DNA from: Sipunculus nudus
Taxonomy: Eukaryota > Annelida > Sipuncula > Golfingiida > Sipunculidae
Assembly (NCBI GenBank): GCA_026874595.1
Contig: CM049320.1
Coordinates: forward strand, 48,744,714 to 48,808,713
DNA: 64,000 nt
Direction of reading: 5' to 3'
Part shown: positions 48,385 to 61,534 of the stretch, one piece after another
Position numbering within the stretch: the first letter of the stretch is position 1
How the letters are laid out: each line of letters begins with the position of its first letter
Program-made: the position numbers and the translations under genes
Notes under the pieces: model-generated
The model's database searches: none
Told to the model about the DNA's origin: nothing
The model's input: the letters and a program-made list of their open reading frames with translations, nothing else

Positions 48385-48836
48385 GGCAGTGTTCATGTTA
48401 TAGCTAGGTGTGTACAGGTATTTAGTTCATGTTATAGTTAGGTGTGTAACTGGTATTAGTTCATGTTATAGTTAGGAGTGTACCCAGTATTTAGTTTGTG
48501 TTTTAGTTAGGTGTGCACCCAGTATTCAGTTCATGTTATAGTTATGTGTGTACCTTGTAATAAGTTTATCTTATTGTTAGGTGTATACCTGGTATTTAGT
48601 TCATGTTATATTTAGGAGTGTACCCAGCATTTAGTGTACCCTGTATTTTGTTCATGCTATAGTTAGGTATGTACCCATTACTAAGTTCATTTTATAGCTA
48701 GGTGTGTACCAGGTATTTAGTTCATGTTATATTTAGGAGTGTACCCAGTACTTTGTTCATGTTTTATAGTTAGGTGTGTACCTGGTATTTAGTTCATGTC
48801 ATAGTTAGGAGTGTACCCAGTATTAAAATCATACCC
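48385..48836 (+). repeat. ~35-bp minisatellite
   Basis: About 12 diverged units of GTTCATGTTATAGTTAGG then TGTGTACC(T/C)(G/A)GTATTTA. Spacing is 34-35 bp in the cleaner part. Confidence 0.93.
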
Positions 48837-50974
48837 TATTGTTCTATAAGAACAATGTGGTTTTGTTGGAAGGATCATGGTAACCTGGAAAGACAGTCGT
48901 GAAACAGGTCCAGTTCTTTCAAATATGTGAAGAAGCCAACAGCTAGATATGTTGCACTTGCCATGACATGTTGGTGTTAATTAGACAGTCTTCTTTGTTT
49001 AATTTAGTATTTAAAAATGGTATTTAAAAAAGTCCTCATACTACTCCAGAAAATACACTGTTGTTCATTGTATGTTTGTATGTGTATACATTACACATTG
49101 ATGGTTTGTGTGCATGTTTTTTCATAAAAATGACTCCAGACACCAGACTGCCAATGATTCAGCATTTGGAGTTAAAGCAAATATGATTAAGTGTCATCAT
49201 ACCTTGTTGACAGAGATCCCAAAGTAAACACATCAAAATTTCCAGTCTGTGAATGTGCTGGCCTGGCCTGGTGTGAGTAGTTTTCATGTTTCTGGACTGA
49301 GTACCGGTAGCTAGTTATGTTATTACATGAAGAACTCTTGAGTTTTAATGGCTGCCAGGTTTTTTTGTATTTATATATTTTAGCTATGCACAATAAATCT
49401 GATGATAACTTTACATTGTATCATTAAAAAAAACATATTTCTTTATTCTTATTGAGAAAGAATGAGAAACCTTTAGACATAGCTTTGTAATCTGACAGCT
49501 ACATTTATATTGAAGATCTGTTGTATATCCGTACATAGACATCTACATATACTTGTATCCATGTTTTAAACAGAAACACATTTTTATATTTCATTTTACC
49601 ATCTGTTGCTGCACTCTGAATTCTTTTTATTACTTTGCAGCAACACAGTCTTGTATTGGCAATTTTTCCAGGGAATTTCATGGTTGAATGTTGCAATTAG
49701 AAATGCAGCCAGCATGCAGTCTGGACCAAGCCACTACCAGCAGCAGTGTTTACTGGTTTCAGTAGACCACAGTCTGTTCTCATTCTTCTCCACACTGCAC
49801 AAAATTATTCCATTATCTGCAACACTGCCTCCTGCCAGAAACCAGGTCAGCCTTCAAACTACAGGTGTACAGACACTTGTAGAAATCTTGTGTACATTTA
49901 ATAGTCCAATACACTAATCTGATGGTGGTAAACAGGGCTCCTTCTCACTGAACAAAGGTGGTGTAGGGTCAAAATTTAACTAAATATGAAAGATTTAGGG
50001 TTTATGCATATATCCTTTGCTAGCCCTTATTCTTGGGAAACAACACTTATAACCAAGATATAACTCAAATATAGAAGTCAGCTTTTGTAGTAGATGTTTG
50101 ACCAAGTAATAAACTGTAATATTTACATATACCATGAGAGTGAACCTTTCATAGTTGTCATTGTGAGATTGATCATTATTTGTGGGGACCTCAGCTTTTC
50201 AAATTGCTGTTTGCCAGCTTCTGGATTTCTGCCCTGACATGAGTTTTATTTTCCTAACAGAACAGTTGGCATATAGCTGGAGAGAACAGCAGTGTGGCCA
50301 TTTAATTTCTTGTTAAAATGAAATTTAAATGTTGGAAAATTGTTCAATATTTTGATGGATCTAGCTTCTGTTAAATCTAAGAACATGATGTGAATGAGCT
50401 GATTTTTTACCCCGCTCCCCTATAAAATGTGATGACTTGCTTGTTTTCTGTTTTATATCTGTTTATATTGTAAAACAGACAGGTTTAACATTGGATTATT
50501 GTATGTATTAGTTATGTGATCACTCCTGTTTGCCCATATATTCTCCACAAGTTCTAAAGAAAAGTGTAATGAAATTTTGTCTAACTACACAAATGAATAT
50601 TGGACCATGTACCAAAATGGTTGGTTAAAAATATTTACTGGTCAGAATGTTGTCCCTGGATTTGTTTGTGATTTGGATGTTTGGTTGTATTAACAGAGTG
50701 TTTGAAGTGATCATGATGATGTCATCATAATGAAAGTGGATTTCAGTTACAGCAGGGATGTCACTTTACAGGAGAGGTATGTGCTCCCTCGGTGCTCTCT
50801 AGTAGTTTATCTTAAGCTGATATACTTTTGTACAGAAATGCAGATTGCAGAATGCGTGTTGAGAAATTTCATTTGTACTGTAATGGCAGCATACATGTTT
50901 TCCAGGGTTGGGTTTTATCTGGATAAAACTTTTTTAATCCAGGACAATGGATAAAACTATTGTACGGTCATGGC
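48837..50974. other. Unique non-coding sequence
   Basis: AT-rich. A 103-codon plus-strand frame (49606-49917) crosses a mixed patch without a recognised domain. The last 8 bases (GTCATGGC) are the left target duplication of the hAT-like element. Confidence 0.4.
50967..50974 (+). repeat. Left 8-bp target-site duplication
   Basis: GTCATGGC, identical to 53257-53264 on the other side of the hAT-like element. Confidence 0.88.
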
Positions 50975-53256
50975 CAGTGTTTGCGACTTAGCATTGGATG
51001 GAACAGGCCAGCCGGGCCTGCACTGTCCTAAAGTTGCAGGCCCGGTTCAAATGTTACAGGCCCAATGAACATTTTTGTAAAGAATTTTTAGGTGATCTAA
51101 AATTATGATGAACTTTTTGTATATTTCAGGGTACATACTAAATAGAATGGCTAATATCTTTCAGATATATAACGGCAGATGATTTATATGGATTTATTCA
51201 TAATATGACAAAGGACAAAGAAACTGTCAACATTTCATTTAACCAGGGCAAATCGTATACTTTACTGATCATGACAAAATCCCAGCATAACATGATCTGA
51301 ACTTAGTGAATTAAAAGGCTTAAGGAAAGACATCATAAAAAAATTTAATTTCTAATGTTTAGGAACAGTTCTTTTACAGTATGGAAGATATCCCAGAGTT
51401 CTCGCCATATTATTTCAGTGAAATGGGCCCATTGCGCCGTTAAGTGTTAATATTAAGCATGTCACCATGTGCCAGATGAAGACTGAATGTCAATTAACAG
51501 TCCAAGTTTAAATCCCGCCCAATCCCCGGAGCTCTTGTTTTAACACGTTTTTCTGCACCCTGGAAGCAGACATCAACCTGCATAAATATTATTGTCATGA
51601 GATGATCAGTGCATTTCTTTGACCCAGTATGACAAGTGCTCGTTTGCATACACTTAAATGATATTTGCTCCATTTCGTCTCCGTTTGAGCGGCGTGAATC
51701 TCAAATGTGTTGTCATCACTGGTCAGGACACGGCGACCGCGACTTAAAATCACACCTGCCTGGCTATTTACAGGTTCAGTTAACGGTTGCTTATTTAAAT
51801 AAAATGGTTGCTTAGGAATTCAAGGGTATATAGGCCAATAGCACTAGACTGAATTCCCATTTTCTCATAAAATAAATCAAATGGTGGCCATATCGTCAAA
51901 AATGCAGGCATTTTTAAACAGGCCTATTTTACTTATGTGAAGTATACATGGCTTCATGGTTACATCTTCTGTACGTTACCCCTGCGGTTATAAGGGTTCA
52001 GGTTCCTTGATAGTTTGAGAAAACTCCTGAAGAACATAATTTCATCTCAAAAGTGAACAGGTCGTCGCCGATTGTCTGCTTTTGATATCACATTTGTACA
52101 CGCTGTTCACAACTGTTGGACACTGGTCATTTCCCGCCATAAAAGATCAAAACTGAATGAAAGTGATTGCGCAGGCATATGGTATAATACGAGTCTCTGA
52201 TTGGCTTTCTTTCTGGGGTATTAGGTGCTAGGTGCTATCGCGTGACATATAGCTATGTGCAATATATCAATCAATTTCCCACAAAATGAGAAAGATATAA
52301 ACAGCAGTGGCTGCCTGTTTGTGATTTTCCAAAATGCCAAAGAACACAGAAAAATGAAACTTGCAGGTATTTCAAATTGTCTTTCAGGAAAGAGAAGGGA
52401 ATATCACTTGACGTTACCAACTCTTTTGAGGAACTAATACTGAAAGCTTCAAGCGCATATGAAATATTCACTTTCCGTTGAATGTGCACGCAACCGTCAT
52501 TGTAATAAATAAGAAACGTGCAATGTTAAATTTGTCTGACCTGCCACTATTCATCTACACACCATTATTATTGAGGGAGCTGGACATCTTTAAATTTTAT
52601 CCTTTCAGACAATGTAAGACATCTGATAATTGAGTAAATTAAAGACGAGGGAATGTAAAATAATTCTAAACATCGGTGAGGCAGTTAGAGAACAATGTTA
52701 CCGACCATCGAAGAAAGTAGGCCAAAATGATTGAATTTTCGCGGAAGAAGTAATGCAGAATTTATATCCGATGATAATCATGTAAAGGGTCCCGAGGAGA
52801 TACTACCAACATGACTATACTAACCACCGTCGTCCACCGTGCAGAGCTAAAATCAAGAGGCACAGGATTCACGTGCATAACGTATCTAGTTTGGAGAATG
52901 TGCATATGGAAACTTGAAACCAACCAAACTCCCATTAAACCCAGTCCAAGCAGCAACGTCGAACGCATTCACTACCAATCAGGAACCTTTGAACCTTTTT
53001 CTGGGACTTTCCCCATTTCCCCAAAAGGCAGTGAATGAAGCGGACGAACACTACGCAATGAAATGATAAAAATAGAGCAGGTATTTTGCTTGTCAAGGGA
53101 ACTGAGGTTGAACTAGCACTTCAGTCTTGATCGCGACTAGTATTTTTCAAACAAAAATCTAGCAAGCCCACCAGGCCTGATATGCTCTAGGGCAGCCGGC
53201 CCGAAGAAATTTTAACCAGCCACGGGCCGGCCGGCTGGCACTTGTCGCAAACGCTG
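50975..53256 (+). mobile_element. hAT-like DNA transposon, non-autonomous (2,282 bp)
   Basis: The left end reads CAGTGTTTGCGAC. The right end, read on the minus strand, is CAGCGTTTGCGAC, giving 13-bp TIRs with one mismatch. Both ends are followed by GC-rich subterminal motifs (GCCGGGCC, GGCCGGCC). Perfect 8-bp target duplications GTCATGGC flank it. CAG-starting TIRs with 8-bp duplications are the hAT signature. The interior has only short frames (60-75 codons), and I see no hAT catalytic or dimerisation block, so transposase must come from elsewhere. It contains a CpG-bearing stretch (about 51400-52850) unlike the depleted surroundings, suggesting a recent arrival. Confidence 0.88.
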
Positions 53257-53264
53257 GTCATGGC
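53257..53264 (+). repeat. Right 8-bp target-site duplication
   Basis: GTCATGGC, identical to 50967-50974. Confidence 0.88.
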
Positions 53265-53962
53265 AGCATGCATGTTTTGTTTTCTATGTGATACCATAGA
53301 TACCATGTGGAACTGGCAAAAATTGCTACATATAGCTATTCATTTTGCAGGATAGGCATTCCACATGCCGTATCTGTGCACAAGGTTCTGCACCTCATAA
53401 CACATATTCCTCCTAAAAGCATTCTGCTATCAGAACAAGATTAATCAACCCAGAAGTAACACTTTTTGGTGAAGTGGGTGGTGGTAATTACCCAATTACT
53501 TCAAACCACTATTCCAGGGTGCCAAACTTGGACATCATTTGTTTTGTAATCATTTTGCTTAGGGGAAAATATTGAGCCGATTTGGGATTCAAACCTATGT
53601 CGATTGGGCACATGTTGGGTGTTCCAACCATTTTGCTAGAAAAGCAAGCTTCACATGCAAAACAGTTTGGTCTGCTTTTATATGCTCCCTGTAACAATAT
53701 ATAAGTGTTACATTGAGCACCCCCCACTTACACCCACAATTTTGATGGAAAAACCAATAACCTTGTGTATAATACCCACCCAGTTTCTGGCCTAAATCAT
53801 GAATGACCTTGATGTTTATTGTATTTCGGATAGTCATTTGAAAATAAACTGGTTCCATGGCAATGAACATTGGGGAATGACAGTTAGGCCAACTTATGAA
53901 GTTTCTTAGATCTAGCACAGTTATCAGATCGTTACAATAGTAATCATAGCAATTAGTTTATT
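53265..53962. other. Unique non-coding sequence
   Basis: A 107-codon minus-strand frame (53595-53918) crosses this stretch; no domain is recognised and no splice framing is evident. Confidence 0.35.
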
Positions 53963-55632
53963 ACTGCTGTGATATTGGTCCATTCAGAACCCAGCACTGC
54001 TCTGACATTGGTCCATTCAGACTCAGCACTGCTCTGACATTGGTCCATTCAGACTCAGCACTGCTCTGACATTGGTCCATTCAGACTCAACACCACTCTG
54101 ACATTGGTTCATTCAGACTCAGCACTGCTCTGACATTGGTCCATTCAGACTCAGGACCATGCTGACATTGGTCCATTCAGACTCAGCACTGCCCTGACAT
54201 TGGTCCATTCAGACCCAGCACTGCTCTGACATTGGTCCATTCAGACTCAGCACTGCTCTGACATTGGTCCATTCAGACTCAGCACTGCTCTGACATTGGT
54301 CCATTCAGACTCAGCACTGCTCTTACATTGGTTTATTCAGACCTAGCACCACGCTGACATTCATCCATTCAGACTCAGCACTGCTCTGACATTGGTCCAT
54401 TCACACTCAGCACTGCTCTGACATTGGTCCATACAGACCCAGTACTGCTCTGACATTGGTGTATTCAGACCCAGCACCGCTCTGACATTGGTCCATTCAG
54501 ACTCAGCACTGCTCTTACATTGGTTCATTCAGACCCAGCACCACACTGACATGGGTCCATTCAGACTCAGCACTGCTCTGACATTGGTCCATAAACACTC
54601 AGCAATGCTCTGACATTGGTCCATACAGACCCAGTACTGCACTGACATTGGTGTATTCAGACTCAGCACTGCTCTGACATTGGTCCTTTCAGACTCAGCA
54701 CTTCTCTGACATTGGTCCTATAGACCCAGTACTGCTCTGACATTGGTCCTATAGACCCAGTACTGCTGCTCTGACATTGGTCCTATAGACCCATTACTGC
54801 CCTGACATTGGTGTATTCAGACCCAACACCGCTCTGACATTGGTCCATTCAGACTCAGCACTGCTCTTACATTGGTTCATTCAGACCCAGCACCACACTG
54901 ACATGGGTCCATTCAGACTCAGCACTTCTCTGACATTGGTCCATTCTCACTCAGCACTGATCTGACATTGGTCCATACAGACCCAGTACTGCTCTGACAT
55001 TGGTGTATTCAGACTCAGCACTGCTCTGACATTGGTCCATTCAGACTCAACACTTCTCTGACATTGGTCTGATAGACCCAGTACTGCTCTGACGTTGGTC
55101 CTATAGACCCAGTACTGCTCTGACATTGGTCCTATAGACCCAGTACTGCTCTGACATTGGTCCTTAAGGCCCAGTACTGCTCTGACATTGGTCCTATAGA
55201 CCCAGTACTGCTCTGACATTGGTCCTATAGACCCAGTACTGCTCTGACATTGGTCCTATAGACCCAGTACTGCTCTGACATTGGTCCTATAGACCCAGTA
55301 CTGCTCTGACATTGGTCCTATAGACCCAGTACTGCTCTGACATTGGTCCTATAGACTCAGCACTGCTCTGACATTGGTGTATTCAGACTCAGCACTGCTC
55401 TGACATTGGTCCATTCAGACCCAGCACTGCTCTGACATTGGTCCATTCAGACTCAGCACTGCTCTGACATTGGTCCATTCAGACTCAGCACTGCTCTGAC
55501 ATTGGTCCATTCAGACTCAGCACTGCTCTGACATTGGTCCATTCAGACCCAGCACTGCTCTGACATAGGTCCATTCAGACCCAGCACCGCTCTGACATTG
55601 GTCCATTAAGACCCAGCACCACTCTGACCTAG
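53963..55632 (+). repeat. 31/32-bp minisatellite with two subfamilies
   Basis: About 52 units. The 32-bp type is CTGCTCTGACATTGGTCC plus ATTCAGACTCAGCA and dominates both flanks. The 31-bp type replaces the second half with TATAGACCCAGTA and forms the middle (about 54710-55360). A multi-unit block starting GTATTCAGACCCA(G/A)CACCGC recurs at 54461 and 54813, 352 bp (11x32) apart. A 90-codon minus-strand frame (YWVYRTNVRAVL) is repeat-derived. Confidence 0.96.
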
Positions 55633-57075
55633 CACTTTGTGTGTTTGTGTGATGGGTGTGTTTGTGTTGGTGGGAATTTAGTACCAGGAAATATCAGTCA
55701 TGATATTAGTGCAGGATGTGGGTGCACAGGTCACTTTCCATCCAGTCAAATGTACATTTTTGTTGATCAGTTGCTGAATGTACAGAATTAATACAGTTAA
55801 ATAAAACCAAATAGAGAGAGGTTCAGCATGACCACAGTTGAGCAGCTAACCACATTGATATGTTTCCAGGTAGGGTTAAGGTCACCCCTTGCTGGGATCT
55901 TTACTGTTTGGGGCTTCTTTGTACATGATAAACACATGATTTAGCCTTCCTTGCATCTCTGAACATTAATTTCATGTTCACAGTGAATAATTTAACCAGC
56001 TTTCTCCAGGATAAACCCCAGGCACTGACACTCCTCCTCCAAAGTAACAATTCTGGTTTTTTGGTCTGGATCAGCTGTTGTCATTCTCTGACAACACTGT
56101 GGCTAGCTTCATATTAGCCAGTATAAATTTTTTGTGATTTTTTCCACTTGATAGTGTTTGCTTGGGTTATATTTTTGTGGGTCTCATTATACAGAAATGT
56201 TATAGTACATGGATTAATCATCTCATTGAGAGTAGGACAATATTCTGTGATTTTGACATGCTGTCAGAGTCTTAGCAATTTAATGAAGATCTAAGCCATC
56301 AAATGAGTGGGAAATCTTGTTTCCTAACTGACTGCTAATATAGGCCTAAACATCAGGTTATGCTTACAATATCAGTCTGTGATTTTAAGTTACTGCTAAG
56401 TTAAATAGAATCTAAACAGCTTAACAATGGAAATATATGCAGGAGATATAGGAGTTACTGTTCATTTGATATTTATTCATGAAGGGTTATTTTTTTACAA
56501 TAGTTTCATTGAATTTGAAACCCTTGTGAACATTAAGGAAACCACATTAATCAATTTGACAGTTCTATGTTATAACCAGAGCATACTATCATAGAAGAAT
56601 TACTGGAGAAATACATCAGTCCATCAGTTTAGGTGATAATAAAGTACCTAGTAATATATACTAAATATATATGTGACAGTTAACATGGGTATCTTCATAA
56701 TTATTTGAATTTAGACTTTCTGTGTACACTAATTGAGGTTGGAATTCCATTGTACATTTTCACCTCAACCAGTGTGTATTAAAATTACCCAAGTAAATTG
56801 TTTGAATTCAGAACTGAATGAACTGCATTCCAGTGAACTGAGTGCATATGACATATATAATTGATAGTGCTCTATATATGCAGTTTATAGTTGTTGTCCA
56901 TTGTTGTAAGATTTATTTTAATCATTCATCATCAAATGTAACTGATCTCAAGTGCAGTTTGGAGGAGGTACAGTTAAGGTAAAGCTTGTTCTTCAGAAAT
57001 CTTGATCCACCAAATTACAGGTCTAGATGAATGTGTGCTGCCTGTACTGAAAGTGATGACATTAAATAATGGATG
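55633..57075. other. Unique AT-rich non-coding sequence
   Basis: No repeat beyond short AT tracts. No exon evidence. Confidence 0.45.
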
Positions 57076-57525
57076 CTAGGACATTAAGATGAACAATAAG
57101 GGGCGTTACTTGGTCAGGAGGTGTAGCCTGAGAGACTGGTGCACACTATCCTTGCATAATGCGTCTGCCTATTGTTTATGTTCAGCCATGCAGCTAATGG
57201 AACAGGCTGACTGAATTAGTGTTAATCACTGTGGCATAGCCACTGAGGCCAGGCAGGTCACCATATGTCAGTCACACAGCACAGATCAGTGGAAAACCCA
57301 ATCAAGTGTGCAGCAGCCTGTACTGCCTTCCCTGTTCTGTAGCAGCTTTTCTCAGCATCCTTCTGACATACCATGTTTACATGGCAGGGGACCAGTCGGT
57401 AAACTGAGTACAGTGCTGGAGGGATTATGGTGTGTGCTGCTAGGTAATTATTGTCTGTGTGTACCCAGGCTTTTGTTCTGTGTGGTTCAGGTCGACCTGC
57501 CTAGTGAGGTGTAATCATGGCCAAC
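57076..57525. other. Less AT-rich unique island, candidate regulatory DNA
   Basis: Mixed composition with GGGGCGTTACTTGG, CCTTGCATAATGCG, CTATTGTTTATG (Sox/Fox-like), AATTAGTGTTAATC and GAGGCCAGGCAGGTCACC. A 68-codon plus-strand frame lies at 57308-57514 with no domain. Confidence 0.27.
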
Positions 57526-58061
57526 GTGCACTTCATGTGTTTCTCATAGAAGGCCTCTACATTGTACACTCATTATTTATGACTTAATTCATATATGATT
57601 TTTTTATTTTCATGGATGTAGAATGTTTAAATGGATTACTATGTCTTTTTTAGATGCATGATCCTGTTTTTATTTGTCCCTCATGATACCCTTTGAAAAT
57701 ATTGCAGTTGGACAATCAGTAAAATGACACATTCTTTCCATAATTTTTGCTGAATTGATATGTACAGGAAGTGATGAGTGTGTAACCTTCTTCCTCGTGT
57801 GTATGTATTGTGCAACATACATAGCTTATTATTGTTTATAATGATTGGGAGCTCATGTGGGTGATCTAAAAACATGCAGGCTTCCAGGAAGTGTGCTGAG
57901 AGAAGCAGTTATAAATAGAATTCACTTGTTTGGGGGGGGGGCACCAATAGATTTGCTGATTCATATTTTTTCAAACAAAGTAACCTTATTTGAATATTTG
58001 ATATTGAACATTTAAAAACTGAAGTCCTGGTGACTATATATTGTTGGGGTACAGACAAAAG
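57526..58061. other. Spacer with G run
   Basis: AT-rich, with a run of 10 G near 57932-57941. Confidence 0.4.
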
Positions 58062-58084
58062 CCCCCCCCCCCCCCCCCCCCCCC
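58062..58084. repeat. Poly-C run of 23
   Basis: An uninterrupted C23, followed by a GACAAAAGCCCTCCC phrase that echoes the sequence just before the run (GACAAAAGCC). The complementary strand could form a G-quadruplex. Length is likely uncertain. Confidence 0.9.
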
Positions 58085-59123
58085 AGGGACAAAAGCCCTC
58101 CCAGTCAAATGCTTCCCTACCTTAATGATAAAGAAGTCAAATGCCTCCCCTTCTCCTCCCCTAATTCTTTTTATTCTTTATTTCTTTGTTTTACTGGAAG
58201 AATTCTAATCTACTGATGTTGAAATACCGGAGCTAGATCATGAACCATGACAACAATAAAGCCATAATCATTCAGGTGAAACAGGTCGTGTGAAATTATA
58301 CCATGGGAGTTGTGTCCAAATTATCAGATAATTAAAATCATGTCAGCAGCATTAAATTAATTATGAAATAAATTATGATTATTGATTATTTTCTTTTTCA
58401 TAACTTAACTAGTGTAGTTCCTGTAATTATTATTTGATATTCATTGATATCAATTTTGTATATAAAATATTTAAGTTAATTTGAGTTTGATAAGTTTTTG
58501 GTAAAGTTATTATAGACATCACCTATCTGATAGTATCTATAACCTTTTATTAGATCCAGAATAGTTTTAGATCCACACAAGAATATGAACAAATGAAACT
58601 GTTAGTGCATAGCAGCCAAATTGTTAAAGAAACACATTTGTTAAATCATGTAGTATTGTGGCAGTGTCTGGAAAAGCAACAGAGTAATTCATATTACAAA
58701 CTTGACTACAGTGAGTGATTTCCTGTGATCATGAGGAAATACTGAGGAGGTCAGCTGAAGGCCAGTATCACAGAAATCCCCAAACTCTTATTCTCTTTTC
58801 AACTCACCCTACTTTGCACTGATAGGGAAATTTACTTCTCGAAAAGTCTCAGTACGAGGACATTTGAGTGAGAATGTTGGTGGAGAGGGAGGGGGGAGGG
58901 GGTTTGATCTTATACATCTAGGGAATATTTAATACCTCATGTTGTTTTAATACCTCAACATTTAATAATTCATTACCTCAAATATGTTATTTTTCACCTC
59001 TTTTTGTCACTCCTTTCAGTATAATGTTCAATAATAATTCAACTAGTATAGTTTTTCCTGTGTACACTAAATGCTTGCTCACACATCACGTCACTGTCCG
59101 GAAATCTTCTCAATATCTTTTGA
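58085..59123. other. Unique AT-rich non-coding sequence
   Basis: Contains a GGAGAGGGAGGGGGGAGGG purine tract near 58883. Nothing else is seen. Confidence 0.45.
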
Positions 59124-60000
59124 CACTTCTGACAGTTGTGTAAATACACTTAGCCTTGTAATGGGGAGTTGTAACCTTTCTGACAGTTTTATATGTACAC
59201 TTAGCCATGTAATGGGGAGTTGTAACACTTCTGACAGTTCTGTATATGCACTAAGCCTTGTAATGGGGAGTTGAAAACACTTCTGTATATGCACTAAGCC
59301 TTGTAATGGGGAGTTGAAAACACTTCTGTATATGCACTAAGCCTTGTAATTGGGAGTTGTAACACTTCTGTATATGCACTTAGCCTTGTAATTGGGAGTT
59401 GTAACACTACTGACAGGTCTGTATAATCACTTAGGCTTGCAATGGGGAGGAGTAACAGTTCTGTATATGCACTAAGCCTTGTAATGGGGAGTTGTAACAC
59501 TTCTGTATATGCACTTAGCCTTGTAATTGGGAGTTGTAACACTACTGACAGGTCTGTATAATCATTTAGCCTTGCAATGGAGAGGAGTAACACTTCTGTA
59601 CATGAACTAAGCCTTGTAATGGGGAGGTGTAACACTTCTGTATATGGACTAAGCCTGGTAAGGGGGAGGTGTAACACTTCTGTACATGGACTAAGCCTTG
59701 TGATGGGGAGGTGTAACACTTCTGTATATGGACTAAGCCTGATAATGGGGAGGTGTAACACTTCTGTATATGGACTAAGCCTTGCAGTGGGGAGGAGTAA
59801 CACTTCTTTATATGGACTAAGCCTTGTAATGGGGAGGTGTAACAATTCTTTATATAGACTAAGCCTGGTAATGGGGAGGTGTACCACTTCTGTATATGGA
59901 CTAAGCCTTGCAATGGGGAGGAGTAACACTTCTGTATATGGACTAAGCCTTGTATTTGGGAGTTGTAACACTTCTGAACATTCTGTTTATACATGGATCT
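59124..60000 (-). repeat. 42-bp minisatellite open on both strands
   Basis: About 21 units on the plus strand of CTTCTGTATATGGACTAAGC then CTTGTAATGGGGAGGTGTAACA. Spacing is 42 bp (59646 to 59688). Left-hand units use GAGTTG and ATGCACTA, right-hand units GAGGTG and ATGGACTA. Some carry an extra CTGACAGGT-type insertion, and a segment repeats at 135 bp (59406 and 59541). Because 42 is divisible by three, frames of 225 and 142 codons (minus) and 142 codons (plus) stay open, with peptides like YTEVLHLPITRLSP. They are not called as genes. Confidence 0.95.
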
Positions 60001-61059
60001 TATAAAGAGTCAGGTGAGAATCCAAGACTGAACTACCCCCAAATATGTGTACTTAAATCCAAATTTCTTCATTTTTGTGTCACCTTTCTTTGTTACAATT
60101 TTATCTTGTTACATTCAGTATTACCTGTGATGTTATATCCTGCAACCTATCACATTCAGGTTAATAAAATTGACTTAATTTAGCTGAGTAATCAGACTAG
60201 TGCATGCCCTATGCAGGGTATACCTAGCTCTTAATTTGTGGTGACACACATACACGTGCAAAGTAGATAGTGGATGCTCCTAGTTGGTCGGGCCGTTTGT
60301 TTTAAGGAGTCTCAGTAGGCACCAGCAGTTTGAGCTGGGATGGTGGGTGACACCAGTACATATTTGTGGCTTTGTTTTAACATTGCCATCACTTGTGATA
60401 AGAACAATAATGAGACGTTATCTGGCCCATAATTCCTGGTCTGTATGATCAGAACATGATTACAATCACGCATGGCTTGTGTATACAGTGGGTGTGAACT
60501 CCCACAGCTGGCTTATCACTTGTGCATGGGTCAGCGGTCTTGCTGAGGGAATACATGTATGAAACTGGAATAAAACTAGTTTGAATGCCATGGTATTGTT
60601 CTCAGTTTCAGATAAATATTTAACATAAATAGATGCTAACAAAATTAAGTGTAAGTTCAAATGATCATTGTATTCAGGTATTCATGGCCATTCTTTAGGT
60701 CATTTCCAAAATATGGCTAAGGTCTAGAAGATTGATCATAAAAATGACGGCATATAACAGGAACTGATGAAATATTGCACAGAGTAGTTTAGTTTATGAG
60801 TAATTTTACTATATAAAGCACAGGTTAATTGTCTTAAAGGTATGTTGATTCAGATATTTTGTGGTCAAAAAAGCTAAGTGGAGGTATTTAATTTAAAAAA
60901 TATGTGATTGTCTAGTTCAGTAAACAGAATAATATATGAGTACAAGTGTCATGGTTTTCCTTTTAACACTTGGCCAGCTGAACAGCACATAACAGTTTTC
61001 TTGTGTAGATTGTTATTTGTATTTGACAATATTCTTTTATTTTCTGTATGTTGAGTGTC
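60001..61059. other. Unique non-coding sequence
   Basis: AT-rich with a less AT-rich patch at about 60200-60350. No exon evidence. Confidence 0.4.
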
Positions 61060-61445
61060 TGACCAGCCTGAACCTTGCCTCTGCTGGGTGGCATGACTGC
61101 GTTTTAACCTCCTTATCAGCCGACACGAACCAGGTCGATGGGAGATGTGTTTGTGCACTGTTCAGCATGGCAAGCCAACACAAGCGATTCACTGAGCCAG
61201 TTATGTGTTTGCACACCGTGTCCATTAAATATGTTATCTGCTTATCAGGGGGAGCTGATTAGGGGCGCTGCTGTGGCTTACTTCCCTTTTTGTCCTAGGC
61301 TGGTTAGTCATGCCAGAGTGGAGTGCTCGGTCAACCCTGTGCCAGGCCTCCACACACTCTTGACAGAACAAATAATGTTATCAGATCAACACAAACCATG
61401 CAGGATCTTAATCAGCAGACTGTGTACTTCCCACATCCCACACTA
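61060..61445. other. Less AT-rich unique island, candidate regulatory DNA
   Basis: Overlapping frames on both strands (81 and 102 codons plus; 62-69 codons minus) reflect composition. Motifs include TTATCAGCCGACACG, GGGGAGCTGATTAGGGGCG and AACAAATAATG. No protein family is recognised. Confidence 0.25.
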
Positions 61446-61486
61446 AAGCAAATCATACGCAGGGCACCACAGGGCACCATGTTACA

Positions 61487-61488
<2 letters not shown>

Positions 61489-61533
<45 letters not shown>
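61489..61533. repeat. (AC)n microsatellite
   Basis: A perfect 45-bp AC run. Confidence 0.98.

Positions 61534-61534
<1 letters not shown>

Noticed and set aside
52811-53038. 75-codon frame inside the hAT-like element, possible transposase remnant
   Set aside because: No hAT zinc-finger, catalytic or C-terminal dimerisation pattern visible; too short and isolated.
59294-59971. 225-codon minus-strand frame
   Set aside because: Generated by the 42-bp array, and equally open on the other strand; no conserved start or domain.
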